Shown here: piece after piece, positions 36,483 to 45,752 of the stretch | Position numbering within the stretch: position 1 is the stretch's first letter | How the letters are laid out: each line of letters begins with the position of its first letter | Assembly: GCF_000379985.1 (NCBI RefSeq) | Contig: NZ_KB904121.1 | Coordinates: forward strand, 194-64,193 | Source of the DNA: Streptococcus caballi DSM 19004 | GTDB taxonomy: Bacteria > Bacillota > Bacilli > Lactobacillales > Streptococcaceae | Direction: 5' to 3' | DNA: 64,000 nt | Made by a program: the position numbers and the translations under genes | The notes under the pieces: generated by a model | Database searches by the model: none | What the model was told of the DNA's origin: nothing | Seen by the model: the letters and a program-made list of their open reading frames with translations, nothing else

Positions 36483-38909
36483 CTACCTCACTTCTTCAGG
36501 CTTGGTAGTCATCTTCTGATAAAGAATAGTATCTTTCGGAAATTTATCAAGGAAAGGCACAATGGTATTTCCAAAGAAAAGTAATCCCTCGCCCTCATTG
36601 GAGTTAGTTACATACCGAAGCTGTGGAAGTGAGATTTTAAGTTTTCTTGCTAAGATTTCTCTATCTCCCGAAGCCTGATTTAGCATTAAGACAAAGTCCG
36701 TATTATCAAAGATGTTTTCTATTTCCTTACTCATAAGCAGGTCTTTGACATTCTGCGTGATACCCGTCGGGATACCTCCCCATTTTCTGAAACGCTTCCA
36801 TATCTCAACCGAGTATGAAGCTGTCTGCTCATCTTTTAACAGCAAGTGAAATTCATCTATATAGTACCTTGTAGCCTTGTTTCCTCTGTTTTGCGATACC
36901 TTATTCCACACCTGATCCTGAATGACAAGCATACCGATTTTCTTTAATTGACTTCCAAGTTCCTTAATATCAAAGCAAAGCAGCTTCTTATTTAAGTCCA
37001 CATTTGACCTGTGATTAAAGACATTAAGAGAACCTGATACATATATTTCCATCTCCGTTGCCAGCTTCTTACCAACCTTTTCTTCCTGCCCTTTTAACAT
37101 ATCGTATAGGTCTTGAAGAATCGGCATATTGTCAGGAGTCGGATTTTCAAAATACTTTTCATAAATTTTAGGAAGGCACCTATCTATTACCGACTTTTCT
37201 TCTGCCGTAAGTCCGCTTCCTCCAACTACAAGTTCAAGCATGGACATAATGAAATTTGCCTTGTCTTTAAGAGGTGCATCTCCATCGCCATAGTTCATGT
37301 TTATATCAAGGGGATTTAAGTAGTCTTTTGACTTACTGCTAACCTTTATCACTTCTCCCTTAAACTGTCTTACAAGGTTTCCATACTCTCCCTCCGGATC
37401 GCAAATAATCACATCATCGTCCGTTACTAAAATCGCATTTGCCATCTCCCTTTTAGCGCTAAAGGATTTACCACTTCCGGGAGTCCCTAAAATTAAGCCG
37501 TTCGGGTTCTTTAATTTCTTCCTGTCCGCCATAATCAGGTTATGACTTAAAGCATTTAGTCCATAGTACAGACTGTTACTTGAGTTGATAAAAAGTTCCT
37601 CTGTGGTAAATGGCATAAAGACTGCTGTTGATGATGAGGTTAGCCCTCTATCTATTTCAATCTTGTTTACCCCAAGAGGCAGCACGCTCACTAAGCCTTG
37701 TTCCTGCGTATGGTCAAGTCTTTTCAATTTACAGTTATGCTTGTTTGCAATGGAGCTTATCTGAGCTATGGTGTTATCGAGCTTCTGCACTGTCCTTGCA
37801 AAATTCATAAAGACAATACTTACAACAAACATACGCTCATCTCTTGTCTGTAAATCTTTTAAAAGACTTTTTACATCTTCTCCGTAAGTAATTAAATCAC
37901 TTGGAAGAATGTCCATGTCATAGCCTGACCTTACAGCTTTCTTGTTTTCCTCAATTCGCATCTTGTCAATATCGGTGTTTTTTCGTTTTACCATCTTGAT
38001 GGCTTCTGACTGGTCAATCGCCTTAATATGAAAAGATATATTGATGTTATCATCAATATCCAAAAACTCCGATAACATACGGTCTGAAAGCTCACTTGCA
38101 AGGATTTGAAAATGACTTGTTGCTCCGATAAACTTCCCAAACTTGAAATACCTGCTTGGCATAAAGTTAAATTCATCAGGCACGATATATGTTTTGGTAC
38201 TTTCCTTTTTCTTCAGGTCTTTGTAGGAAAACTCAAAGGTCTTATTCGGATTTAATATATCGTGAAGAATCTTTAGCCTTTCTTCTCCGGTAAGACTTTC
38301 AGCTCTTACCCCCATGCCTTTTAGATTAGATAATATATCTATCTCCAGTCTTTCAAGTTTTGATGTTGCCTGTTCTAAATTGTCTGCCTCTACTGTAAAG
38401 GTTACATACTTTGATTTTTTCAGTCCGTTATTTCCTTTTACAATCTGACTTTTTAGCATCTCTCTAAACTCAAGTCGTATATCGTCAAATCCGTCCCCTT
38501 TATTCGGTATCTGAATTGCCGATTTCATTTCTTCGTTTCGTCCAAGCTGATTGATGTAGGAAAACTCAATCGCTATGCTTGGATCAAAGGAATTTAAGAA
38601 ATTGGCAAACTGATTAAAAATCAAATCCCTATCTTCATCTAAAGCAAGCTGATAGTTAATGTCCTGAAAGGCTATGCTTTTACTGAAGTGCTTTTCATCG
38701 AGCTGGCATATCCCGCTTTTTAAGAGTCTAAGATAGGGAATGGTATCTTCAACAGTGTATCTTTTCGGCTCTTTCTTAAAAATAAGGTCAAGTATATTAC
38801 TGTCTTTTTTAATCTTTCCCTTATTTTGCTTTAAGTCCCGCTTTTGACTTCTCAGTGCCTTTTTGTTTTCTTCTAACTTTATTTGCTGAATTTTTCTTTT
38901 CTTGTTCAA
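36483..38909 (-). CDS. virB4: VirB4-like conjugation ATPase
   Basis: An 808-aa ATPase with Walker A LGTPGSGKSFSAKRE near residue 478 and Walker B RYYIDEFHLLL near 687, plus ITQNVKDLL and FDNTDFVLMLNQ blocks typical of TraE/VirB4 proteins. It powers the type IV secretion channel at the inner face of the membrane. Its start overlaps the end of the PrgI-family gene by 89 bp, a translational coupling common in these ICEs. Confidence 0.93.
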   Translation of the reverse strand: MNKKRKIQQIKLEENKKALRSQKRDLKQNKGKIKKDSNILDLIFKKEPKRYTVEDTIPYLRLLKSGICQLDEKHFSKSIAFQDINYQLALDEDRDLIFNQFANFLNSFDPSIAIEFSYINQLGRNEEMKSAIQIPNKGDGFDDIRLEFREMLKSQIVKGNNGLKKSKYVTFTVEADNLEQATSKLERLEIDILSNLKGMGVRAESLTGEERLKILHDILNPNKTFEFSYKDLKKKESTKTYIVPDEFNFMPSRYFKFGKFIGATSHFQILASELSDRMLSEFLDIDDNINISFHIKAIDQSEAIKMVKRKNTDIDKMRIEENKKAVRSGYDMDILPSDLITYGEDVKSLLKDLQTRDERMFVVSIVFMNFARTVQKLDNTIAQISSIANKHNCKLKRLDHTQEQGLVSVLPLGVNKIEIDRGLTSSSTAVFMPFTTEELFINSSNSLYYGLNALSHNLIMADRKKLKNPNGLILGTPGSGKSFSAKREMANAILVTDDDVIICDPEGEYGNLVRQFKGEVIKVSSKSKDYLNPLDINMNYGDGDAPLKDKANFIMSMLELVVGGSGLTAEEKSVIDRCLPKIYEKYFENPTPDNMPILQDLYDMLKGQEEKVGKKLATEMEIYVSGSLNVFNHRSNVDLNKKLLCFDIKELGSQLKKIGMLVIQDQVWNKVSQNRGNKATRYYIDEFHLLLKDEQTASYSVEIWKRFRKWGGIPTGITQNVKDLLMSKEIENIFDNTDFVLMLNQASGDREILARKLKISLPQLRYVTNSNEGEGLLFFGNTIVPFLDKFPKDTILYQKMTTKPEEVR

Positions 38910-39210
38910 GGTAAACCTCCTTTCTCACTCTCTTTGCCGGCTGATAAAACTTATGAAGATAGATATGCTTAAAATATTTCTCAAAGGTCAGTCCATCCTT
39001 TTCAAAAAGTGTGATGAAAAAGATTGGAAGTGTGGACACAATCAGAAATATGACAGCTATATCATTTGGTACTACCTTTCTCATAAATAAATAGACCGGT
39101 ATTCCAACAAGTCCTGCAATGGTAAATCCGATAAGCTGCCTTTTCGTTAAGTTAAATGCTACCTTTGTCTTGACCTTCTTGAGATCTTTGGGAATTGGTA
39201 CATACGCCAT
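38821..39210 (-). CDS. PrgI-family conjugation membrane protein
   Basis: A 129-aa protein starting MAYVPIPKDLKKVKTKVAFN, the PrgI family signature, with two membrane helices (about 27-46 and 51-71) and a basic tail. It corresponds to the VirB3-like component paired with VirB4. It overlaps virB4 and is four bases after the small membrane protein gene. Confidence 0.88.
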   Translation of the reverse strand: MAYVPIPKDLKKVKTKVAFNLTKRQLIGFTIAGLVGIPVYLFMRKVVPNDIAVIFLIVSTLPIFFITLFEKDGLTFEKYFKHIYLHKFYQPAKRVRKEVYLEQEKKNSANKVRRKQKGTEKSKAGLKAK

Positions 39211-39213
39211 AAC

Positions 39214-39477
39214 TTACCTCCCATCTTCTTTGTCCTTTGACAGCTCCTCAAAGTGTTCATATACAGATCCGATTTCATCCTGAATAATTGCAAGCTGTTC
39301 ATCTGTATTCTTGTTATATCTTTGCTGCATTAGGCAAAAGTCATTGTGGCAGCGACCGATGTCCTCTGTTCTTTCTTCCAATTCATCCACTTTGTTATAA
39401 AGTCTGATTCTGTCAATTACCGCCATAATGCCTGCGACCATTACTACTGCTGTAAATACTGTTTTTCTTTTGTTCAT
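39214..39477 (-). CDS. Small membrane-anchored ICE protein
   Basis: An 87-aa protein: one N-terminal membrane helix (TVFTAVVMVAGIMAVIDRI) then a helical, acidic domain with two cysteines (RCHNDFCLMQQRYN). It has a GAAAGGAAAG site and lies between the VirB6-like and PrgI genes. Probably a channel accessory; I do not know its family. Confidence 0.65.
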   Translation of the reverse strand: MNKRKTVFTAVVMVAGIMAVIDRIRLYNKVDELEERTEDIGRCHNDFCLMQQRYNKNTDEQLAIIQDEIGSVYEHFEELSKDKEDGR

Positions 39478-39494
39478 ACTATCTTTCCTTTCTT

Positions 39495-40358
39495 TTAGTG
39501 TGCATTTAATACGCTTTTGGCCAGTGTTCCGCTCTTAAGCATCATTAACCCCAGCAAAACCGCATATCCAAGTATCGTCATGGTACTTGTGTGTATATCT
39601 GTTATTTCAATCGTCTTAACTAATACTGCGTAAATTCCAAGACAAACCATTAAAAAGAGTCCTTGTAGTCCAAGTGCAAATAGTCCCTTGATGTAATTCG
39701 TGCCGATTTGCCCCCATTCTTTGTTTCCCATTGTGGCAAAAGGAATGGCTGAAACCGATGAATAAACATAAATCTCAAACATTCTTCCGTAAACCACAAG
39801 CATAATTACTATGGAAATTGCCTGTATAGCAACCTTGATGATGGAGGTTTCAAAGAGAATCATGACAAGTTCCCCAAGTCCCTTTTCTTTTAGGGTATCC
39901 ATCATCGCCACTATCTGATCTCCGGAAACGGTGGCAGAGGTGTTTATCACCCCTGCCGCCTTATTTACCATATGCTGTGCCACATCAAAGACCGCCATTG
40001 AAAACTCAAAGGCATGAGATACTAACCACACAGCAATCCACATCTTGATGATGTACTTGAAAAATTCAAAGGTATCCGTATCGTGCATATTGTTCTTTTG
40101 CATTACCATGTTGATAATCTCGATACAAAGGACTGCTGTGATAATTAGTCCCGCTATGGGAATAATGACGGAATCGTTAATGCTTTTGATAAAGGCAAAT
40201 ACTTCTCCGTTCCATCCCATAGGCGTTTTTCCTACATCTGTTGCAACTGCACCAACCTTGTCGTTGATGTCAAGAAACATGGACTCTAAGTTTGCTTGGA
40301 TACCGCCCAGTAGAAGCTCTTTAAAGAATTCTTCTATCTTGTCGAATATTCCAAACAT
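39495..40358 (-). CDS. VirB6/TrbL-like conjugation membrane protein
   Basis: A 287-aa polytopic protein with about six hydrophobic segments (for example VIIPIAGLIITAVLCIEIIN, ALGLQGLFLMVCLGIYAVLV). The start FDKIEEFFKELLLGGIQANL is typical of the CD0411-type VirB6-like proteins. It would form part of the inner-membrane channel. A ~130-residue soluble loop is not obvious, so it is a short family member. Confidence 0.85.
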   Translation of the reverse strand: MFGIFDKIEEFFKELLLGGIQANLESMFLDINDKVGAVATDVGKTPMGWNGEVFAFIKSINDSVIIPIAGLIITAVLCIEIINMVMQKNNMHDTDTFEFFKYIIKMWIAVWLVSHAFEFSMAVFDVAQHMVNKAAGVINTSATVSGDQIVAMMDTLKEKGLGELVMILFETSIIKVAIQAISIVIMLVVYGRMFEIYVYSSVSAIPFATMGNKEWGQIGTNYIKGLFALGLQGLFLMVCLGIYAVLVKTIEITDIHTSTMTILGYAVLLGLMMLKSGTLAKSVLNAH

Positions 40359-40377
40359 CTAAGCTCTCCTTTTCTTC

Positions 40378-40593
40378 TTACTTGAGTACATTTGCAAGAA
40401 GCGGAATCAGCTTAAGTCCGATAAGAACAATACCTCCTCCCGCCATCAACTGCTTAATCCCCTGAGATTTTGCTCCGGGATTGTCATTCCCATATCCTTC
40501 CATCAGGTTAATAACACCCCATGCTCCAAGTCCTGCTCCTACTGCCATAACCAAAATTTTTAATACATTTACTGCCTGTGCGAAAAATTCCAT
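40378..40593 (-). CDS. Maff2 family small membrane protein
   Basis: A 71-aa protein with AGGAGGAAT upstream. It has two membrane helices separated by GYGNDNPGAKSQGIKQLMAGG, the Maff2/VirB2-like pattern. It is the likely pilin-like or channel subunit of the ICE secretion system. It lies four bases after the ssb-like gene. Confidence 0.85.
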   Translation of the reverse strand: MEFFAQAVNVLKILVMAVGAGLGAWGVINLMEGYGNDNPGAKSQGIKQLMAGGGIVLIGLKLIPLLANVLK

Positions 40594-40596
40594 AAT

Positions 40597-40908
40597 TTAT
40601 TCCTCCTCATTTTCTTCTTTCTTTTCAATCTTGTTGTATGACTTCACTACAAAATTTTTGTAAATCTTTCCCTCTTTTTCACGCTTCTTAAAGTAGCCGA
40701 ATACATGAATCAAATCGCCTTTTTCAAAAGATTTTGCTTTATCCGCTTTTTCTCCATAGGCTGCACAGTTAATGTACTCCTTGCCTTTTCCGTACTTCTT
40801 TACAAGCGTGAAGTTTGCAACTTCTACCGTTTCTCCGTCTTTTTCAAAGTTTGAGAAAGTAGGTTCCGCCACTAAGTTGGCGTTGATGTTAATCATTTCT
40901 TGTTTCAT
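40597..40908 (-). CDS. Short SSB-like protein (DUF3577-type OB fold)
   Basis: A 103-aa single-domain OB-fold protein (NINANLVAEPTFSNFEKDGE, NCAAYGEKADKAKSFEKGDL, HVFGYFKKRE) with a charged tail KKEENEEE. It resembles the C-terminal half of the 219-aa protein at 19641-20300. It heads the channel operon on this side of the IS91 insertion and likely coats transferred single-stranded DNA. Confidence 0.8.
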   Translation of the reverse strand: MKQEMININANLVAEPTFSNFEKDGETVEVANFTLVKKYGKGKEYINCAAYGEKADKAKSFEKGDLIHVFGYFKKREKEGKIYKNFVVKSYNKIEKKEENEEE

Positions 40909-40935
40909 CTTTTTAAATTTCTCCTTTTCAATTCA

Positions 40936-40973
40936 ATAAAAAAGCGACTGGAGTATTTCTTTTCCAATCGCTG
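40936..40973 (-). terminator. Terminator just upstream of the ssb-like gene
   Basis: GCGACTGG (40944-40951) and CCAATCGC (40964-40971) form a stem followed on the minus strand by TTTTTT, about 30 nt before the ssb-like start codon. Confidence 0.7.
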
Positions 40974-41257
40974 ATACTCTTTCTATTTAGTTTTTTCTTA
41001 GTGGGACTTCTGATCCTTATCATCTTATCTCCTTTATTGTCTTTAACATATTTAAGGGAATTAGCATTTTGTCGTGTATATATTAGTGAAAAGTACTTGA
41101 AATACTAGTTCGCTAATTAGCGAGTTTCCCCTATTTATTGATCGCAATATAAATTGAAAATAGGCATAAAAAATAGGCTTCGCCTATTCAACTCCCCTGC
41201 CCCTCAATCTTGAGGGGTGGGGTTTCTTTTTCTTTCATAATCCCTCATAATGTTCTT

Positions 41258-42409
41258 ATGAACGTGCTGCAGAAAATTTTTAATGATTATTATGAAGAAA
41301 TTAAATATACTCTTCATCCCAGAGATTCTGAGATAGAAAATATCGAAAAAATGATAAACTGTGGTGATCCTTCTTTTGGCGGTGCCATGTTTGGCTGTCC
41401 GCACTGTGGTAAGCTTAAGTTTGTTCCTTTTCGATGCCACAGCCGTTTCTGCCCTACCTGTGGCAACAAGTACTCTATGCAACGCACTACATCCATGTCT
41501 TTTAAACTGCTTAATGTCCGACACAGACACTGCGTTTTCACAATCGATCAAAACCTCCGTGATTTTTTCCTTCAGGACAGAACTCTGCTTAATTCTCTTT
41601 TCCATTCTGCCTCCAGCGTTGTTTCACGCATGTTCTTTAAGATGAATAAATCCAAAAACTTTACTCCCGGCTTCATTATGGTTCTTCATACTTTTGGCAG
41701 AGATCTCAAATGGAATCCTCACATCCACTGTTTGATTTCTGAAGGGGGATACAGCGACGATGGGGTTTGGCGCCATGTCACACACTTTAATTACACATAC
41801 TTACGAAATGCTTTCCGCACTGCTCTCCTTAACGAAATGGAAAACAAACTTGGGCAATCCTTTAAAAACATTAAAGCCAACTGTTATTCAGAGCACAAAC
41901 ATGGCTTCTATGTTTATGCCAAACCTAATAAATGTAATCCCAAAACCGTAATAAAATATATCGGTCGCTATCTTGGACGTCCCGTTATAGCCACATCACG
42001 TATTGATAAATACGACGGTGAGTTCGTTACCTTCCATTACAATCGCCATGAAGACGAAAAATATATCGTGGAGACGCTTCCTGCCATTGATTTTATAAAA
42101 CGCTTAATCCGGCATATCCCCGAAAAGCATTTTAAAATGATTCGATATGCTGGTATTTATGCTCGCCACCGCGAAATTGACAAGCATCTGTATCATGCTA
42201 TTTCTAAAGAAAAGCAGCACATTTTTTGTAGTTTCAATCAATGGCGTACTGCCATTCTTTCTTCTTTTGGCTATGACCCTTTACAATGTCCTGATTGTAA
42301 GCACAAAATGGTATTCCTTGAACTCTACTACAACCACAAGCGCGTTCCTCTTGAAGAACTCTACGAGAAAGCAATGTCCAAATCTCGCGGAAAGCGTTCC
42401 TCTGCATAA
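41258..42409 (+). CDS. IS91 family HUH transposase
   Basis: About 383 aa from ATG 41258; no clear ribosome site. The N-terminal zinc-binding region (CPHCGKLKFVPFRCHSRFCPTC, split over about residues 47-68) is typical. The HUH motif is NPHIHCLISEGG near residue 155, and the catalytic tyrosine region is VIKYIGRYLGRPV near 232. It ends with a second cysteine pair (CPDCKHKM). It drives single-strand rolling-circle transposition of the element. Confidence 0.88.
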   Translation: MNVLQKIFNDYYEEIKYTLHPRDSEIENIEKMINCGDPSFGGAMFGCPHCGKLKFVPFRCHSRFCPTCGNKYSMQRTTSMSFKLLNVRHRHCVFTIDQNLRDFFLQDRTLLNSLFHSASSVVSRMFFKMNKSKNFTPGFIMVLHTFGRDLKWNPHIHCLISEGGYSDDGVWRHVTHFNYTYLRNAFRTALLNEMENKLGQSFKNIKANCYSEHKHGFYVYAKPNKCNPKTVIKYIGRYLGRPVIATSRIDKYDGEFVTFHYNRHEDEKYIVETLPAIDFIKRLIRHIPEKHFKMIRYAGIYARHREIDKHLYHAISKEKQHIFCSFNQWRTAILSSFGYDPLQCPDCKHKMVFLELYYNHKRVPLEELYEKAMSKSRGKRSSA

Positions 42410-42451
42410 GTTCTAATGATATAATCTCTTAGTAGAAAGGAGATTGCCATT

Positions 42452-42625
42452 ATGAAAACGGATATCGAGGAATTGCGCAAAAAATACATAGAAAACCCAC
42501 CGGAAGGTATGACATCCAAGGACATTCGCTATTTGAGCGAGGATGAGCTTCTGGACTTGGATTATTTCTTAAATGATGACGAACTTGATGACGATTTCGG
42601 AGAAGAAGGCTTCTATATTTTCTAA
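42452..42625 (+). CDS. Small acidic protein downstream of the IS91 transposase
   Basis: A 57-aa ORF with an excellent AAAGGAG site. It reads MKTDIEELRKKYIENPPEGM, then TSKDIRYLSEDELLDLDYFL and a very acidic end (NDDELDDDFGEEGFYIF). It is followed by the right-hand hairpin of the element, so it belongs to the IS. Its acidity suggests a DNA mimic or transposase regulator, which is speculation. Confidence 0.6.
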   Translation: MKTDIEELRKKYIENPPEGMTSKDIRYLSEDELLDLDYFLNDDELDDDFGEEGFYIF

Positions 42626-42710
42626 TCCCTGACCGTCTGTTTGCTATGCCCGCCTTCGTGCGGGCATTTTAAATTCACAAGAGCGCCATAGGCGGTCTTT
42701 CCTATAAAGT

Positions 42711-42749
42711 GAAAAAAGACGATAGATTTTTTTCTTTTCTATCGTCTTA
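42711..42749 (-). terminator. Terminator of the SAP-domain gene
   Basis: AAGACGATAGA/TCTATCGTCTT (42716-42748) is followed on the minus strand by TTTTTTC. Almost the same stem occurs at 47412-47442. Confidence 0.75.
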
Positions 42750-42789
42750 CGCATTTAGTATTCAATTTTTCAGTTCAACAAACTGGAAT

Positions 42790-43407
42790 TTATTTATGAT
42801 ACTCCTCTATTTTATCTCCATATTCGTTTAGGAGTTGTCTAGAATAAATTTTTTCATTTTTTGAGTCTCTAACTTCTTTCCATAGAATAGCAGCAACTTT
42901 TAACTTGTTAGAATAATAGTAGCTAAGTTCATCTGAGCAAAAATCCTTTAGGAATTGATTCCATTGACAAGCTGAATTATCATACTTAGCGTAGTTTGAC
43001 TCGCCATAATATACTTTGAGCATATCTTGAATTGTAAATTTTAAGTCATTTTCCATTTTCACTTTTCTCCATGCCGTTGCCATATCAGCATTGAACTTAA
43101 ATGGACTAACACCCGTTACTGCAGAAAAATAGTCCCTAAATTTTTGATTAAAGGAAAAAGCACATTCAAGTAATGGTGTACGTAATGTTACAACTTCTGT
43201 TTGATTTTTGTTCCCATTTCTCTGAGACTTCTCTATTCTATTCCCCATAAAATATTGTTCTATGATATGATTCAGTTCTTGCTTTGTACTTCTATATTCT
43301 AATCCAAGTGACTTACAGATTTTTGAAAGCTCCTCTCTGTACCAATAATATCTAGAAAATTCTTCAAATGACTTTATATCTCTGAAATCAGGTCTACCGT
43401 TCTTCAA
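42790..43407 (-). CDS. SAP-domain-like protein (DUF6434-type)
   Basis: A 205-aa protein. The N-terminus (SFEEFSRYYWYREELSKICK, then SLGLEYRSTKQELNHIIEQY) matches SAP/DUF6434-type proteins of streptococci and other Firmicutes, with a SAP-like helix-extended loop-helix. The remainder has aromatic-rich helices. SAP domains bind DNA; nothing more is known here. It sits between virD4 and the IS91 element, a place where Tn1549-like ICEs normally have only transfer genes, so it may be an insertion of cargo. Confidence 0.65.
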   Translation of the reverse strand: MKNGRPDFRDIKSFEEFSRYYWYREELSKICKSLGLEYRSTKQELNHIIEQYFMGNRIEKSQRNGNKNQTEVVTLRTPLLECAFSFNQKFRDYFSAVTGVSPFKFNADMATAWRKVKMENDLKFTIQDMLKVYYGESNYAKYDNSACQWNQFLKDFCSDELSYYYSNKLKVAAILWKEVRDSKNEKIYSRQLLNEYGDKIEEYHK

Positions 43408-43488
43408 ATAGCCACCCCCACAAATTCAAATTTATCTAGCTCTATTATATCAAATATACCCTCGACCATATAGTTATAACAGTAAATC

Positions 43489-45270
43489 TTACAATCTTGT
43501 AATTACCGTATTTCTATTAAGCTTAACCTTGCCTTTTCTCTTTATATATTCTTCAATATCAAACACATTCTTCTTGTCATAATCTTCTAAGAACTTATAG
43601 TTCTTATGCTTTGTGATGTCGAATTTATCTGAAAGAAAAGGTCTTACACCTCTAAGCTGAAAAATACATTTACCACCGTCCATTACAGTAATCTCATCTT
43701 GGCTCATCAGTTCCTTACCTGTCTTTTGATAATTAAGTCCGAAAGACTTTTGATTTGACCTTGTTTCCGATGTGTTATATAAATCTATCGTTTCTTTTCC
43801 CAGTGTTTCAGACAATTCTTTTAGTGTAGTTTTCTCCTTGCCACCAAGGAACAAGGTACTATCACAGTTACCTACGATTGTATCGGCATTATCCTTATAG
43901 ATTGCCTTTAACTGAGATTGTGCTTGAAGTATGATACTTGCTGATATTTCTCTGGAACGGATTGTTGCTATAAGTTTCTCAAACTTTGGAATTAAGCCGA
44001 TGTTTGCAAATTCATCAAGCAAGCATCTCACATGGACAGGTAATCGTCCGCCATATACATCATCTGCCTTATCACATAAGAGATTAAAAAGTTGTGAGTA
44101 CATAATGGATACTACAAAGTTAAAGGTATCATCAGTATCAGAGATAATAACAAAGAGTGCCGTTTTTCTATCTCCGAGTGTATCAAGCTCAAGTTCATCT
44201 TCACTCATCAAGTCCCTAAGTTCCCTAATATCAAATGGAGCAAGCCTTGCACCACAAGAGATAAGAATAGATTTTGCCGTTTTTCCGGCAGCCAATTTGT
44301 ACTTTTTATATTGCTTCACTGCAAAGTGTGTCGGCTCTCTTTTTTCAAGTGCTTCAAAGAGTCTATCTATGGGATTCATATAGGTTTCATCATCTTCTCT
44401 GACTTCAGAAGCATCTATCATATCGAGTAGAGTCGCAAAGTTCTTTTCTTCTCTTGGAGCTTCATAGAAGATGTAGCCGATAAGTGCTGTGTAGTAGAGT
44501 TTTTCGGCTTTTACCCAAAAATCCTCACCTGATTTTTCTCCCTCTCCCTTGGTGTTTGCGATGATTGTCTGTACTAATTTTAATATGTCTTTTTCACTTC
44601 TAAGATAAGCAAAGGGATTGTATTTCATAGACTTTTTGAAGTTAATGGTATTTAGGATTTTTATCTCATATCCGTTATCTTCAAGCATCTTACCGCACTC
44701 AAGGACTATAGTTCCTTTAGGATCGGTTACACAATATGACGAGTGCATCTGCATAAGATTCGGTTTTACATAAAATCTCGTTTTCCCACTTCCTGATCCA
44801 CCGATGACAAGAACATTCTTATTTCTTGCATACTTAGGATTAGCCGGTCTGCCATTCATAGTTAATCGTTCTGTTTGCGTAAGCAGGATATTATTTTGAA
44901 ACTTTTCATCCATATATGGCTCTATATCTTTTTTCGTTCCCCATCTTGCTGAGCCATACTCTTTCCCCTGTCTAAACTTTTTAACATTTTTCCCTTTGGT
45001 ATATACGATAATTTTGATTAAAACAGCTACTACCACGCCCATTATAATATCCGTAGGATGAAGGCTTGGAAGAAAGCTCATCGTATTAATCTCTAATATC
45101 CCTTGAAAAATTTTGTCAATAATATCGCCACCTATATAGGCTCTTACATGATGTGAAAAGATATTACCTATATAGAAAAATGCAAGATAGGGAATGTTTT
45201 GCTTTAGAAACTTTACCTTATCTTGCACCTTAAATAAGCCTTTGATGTCCTTTAATATTTTATCTATCAT
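43489..45270 (-). CDS. virD4: VirD4/TraG-like coupling protein
   Basis: A 593-aa type IV coupling protein. N-terminal membrane helices (about 25-45 and 65-85) precede Walker A VIGGSGSGKTRFYVKPNLMQ near residue 152, TDPKGTIVLECG, Walker B-like VRCLLDEFANIG near 410 and the TraG block ILQAQSQLKAIY. It brings the relaxosome to the secretion channel. Its ATG overlaps the stop of the PcfB-like gene. Confidence 0.93.
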   Translation of the reverse strand: MIDKILKDIKGLFKVQDKVKFLKQNIPYLAFFYIGNIFSHHVRAYIGGDIIDKIFQGILEINTMSFLPSLHPTDIIMGVVVAVLIKIIVYTKGKNVKKFRQGKEYGSARWGTKKDIEPYMDEKFQNNILLTQTERLTMNGRPANPKYARNKNVLVIGGSGSGKTRFYVKPNLMQMHSSYCVTDPKGTIVLECGKMLEDNGYEIKILNTINFKKSMKYNPFAYLRSEKDILKLVQTIIANTKGEGEKSGEDFWVKAEKLYYTALIGYIFYEAPREEKNFATLLDMIDASEVREDDETYMNPIDRLFEALEKREPTHFAVKQYKKYKLAAGKTAKSILISCGARLAPFDIRELRDLMSEDELELDTLGDRKTALFVIISDTDDTFNFVVSIMYSQLFNLLCDKADDVYGGRLPVHVRCLLDEFANIGLIPKFEKLIATIRSREISASIILQAQSQLKAIYKDNADTIVGNCDSTLFLGGKEKTTLKELSETLGKETIDLYNTSETRSNQKSFGLNYQKTGKELMSQDEITVMDGGKCIFQLRGVRPFLSDKFDITKHKNYKFLEDYDKKNVFDIEEYIKRKGKVKLNRNTVITRL

Positions 45271-45752
45271 AGGCTCTGCTCCTTTTGTTTATTCTTGATT
45301 TTATCTTTGGAAACAGAGTTTTTAGCCATCTCCTTAAACTTCTCAATATTCTTATGAATGGACTCCTTCCTTTCCGTTTTCTTTTCTGATTCTGAAAGGG
45401 CATGCTTAAATGCTTTGTCCATAACCTTCATATCTTTAGCTTGAAAGAATACTGAGTATTTCCCTCTTTCCTTATCTTTCATGACTGAAAACTTTACCCC
45501 ATACCGATTAAGTTCCTTTTTGAGTTCCTTAAGTTCTGCTTCTTCAACTGGAATTTCTTCAAGCTGCCCCTTTTTAACCATATCTTTTAGCTTTACTTCA
45601 TTTCCGTTAGTATTAACCAGCTTTTCAAGTCCTCCAAGTTTTTCTGCTTCTTTCATCAATTTCTTTAACAAGTTCAGAATTAGCTTTCCTGTTACTTTAG
45701 CAGCTCTAACTTCCATATTCAGTGTTTTTCTTGCTATTTCTTCATTGATCAA
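45267..45752 (-). CDS. PcfB-like conjugation accessory protein
   Basis: A 161-aa charged helical protein of the PcfB/DUF3801 family (NEEIARKTLNMEVRAAKVTG at the start; KLKDMVKKGQLEEIPVEEAE and LKELKKELNRYGVKFSVMKD in the middle). It overlaps both neighbours by four bases (ATGA). PcfB-like proteins work with the coupling protein to select substrate. Confidence 0.8.
   Translation of the reverse strand: MINEEIARKTLNMEVRAAKVTGKLILNLLKKLMKEAEKLGGLEKLVNTNGNEVKLKDMVKKGQLEEIPVEEAELKELKKELNRYGVKFSVMKDKERGKYSVFFQAKDMKVMDKAFKHALSESEKKTERKESIHKNIEKFKEMAKNSVSKDKIKNKQKEQSL

Larger units (their letters stand above)
41108..42672 (+). mobile_element. IS91-type element with small downstream ORF
   Basis: The element contains an HUH transposase and a 57-aa ORF on the plus strand, opposite to the surrounding ICE genes. 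Near the left side are the palindrome TCGCTAATTAGCGA (41110-41123) and hairpins AATAGGC/GCCTATT (41172-41188) and CCCCTCAA/TTGAGGGG (41200-41217). On the right a strong ATGCCCGC/GCGGGCAT stem (42646-42667) is followed by TTTT. IS91 elements transpose by rolling circle without target duplication, so exact ends are uncertain here. It separates the ssb-like gene from the virD4 side of the conjugation operon. Confidence 0.7.
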
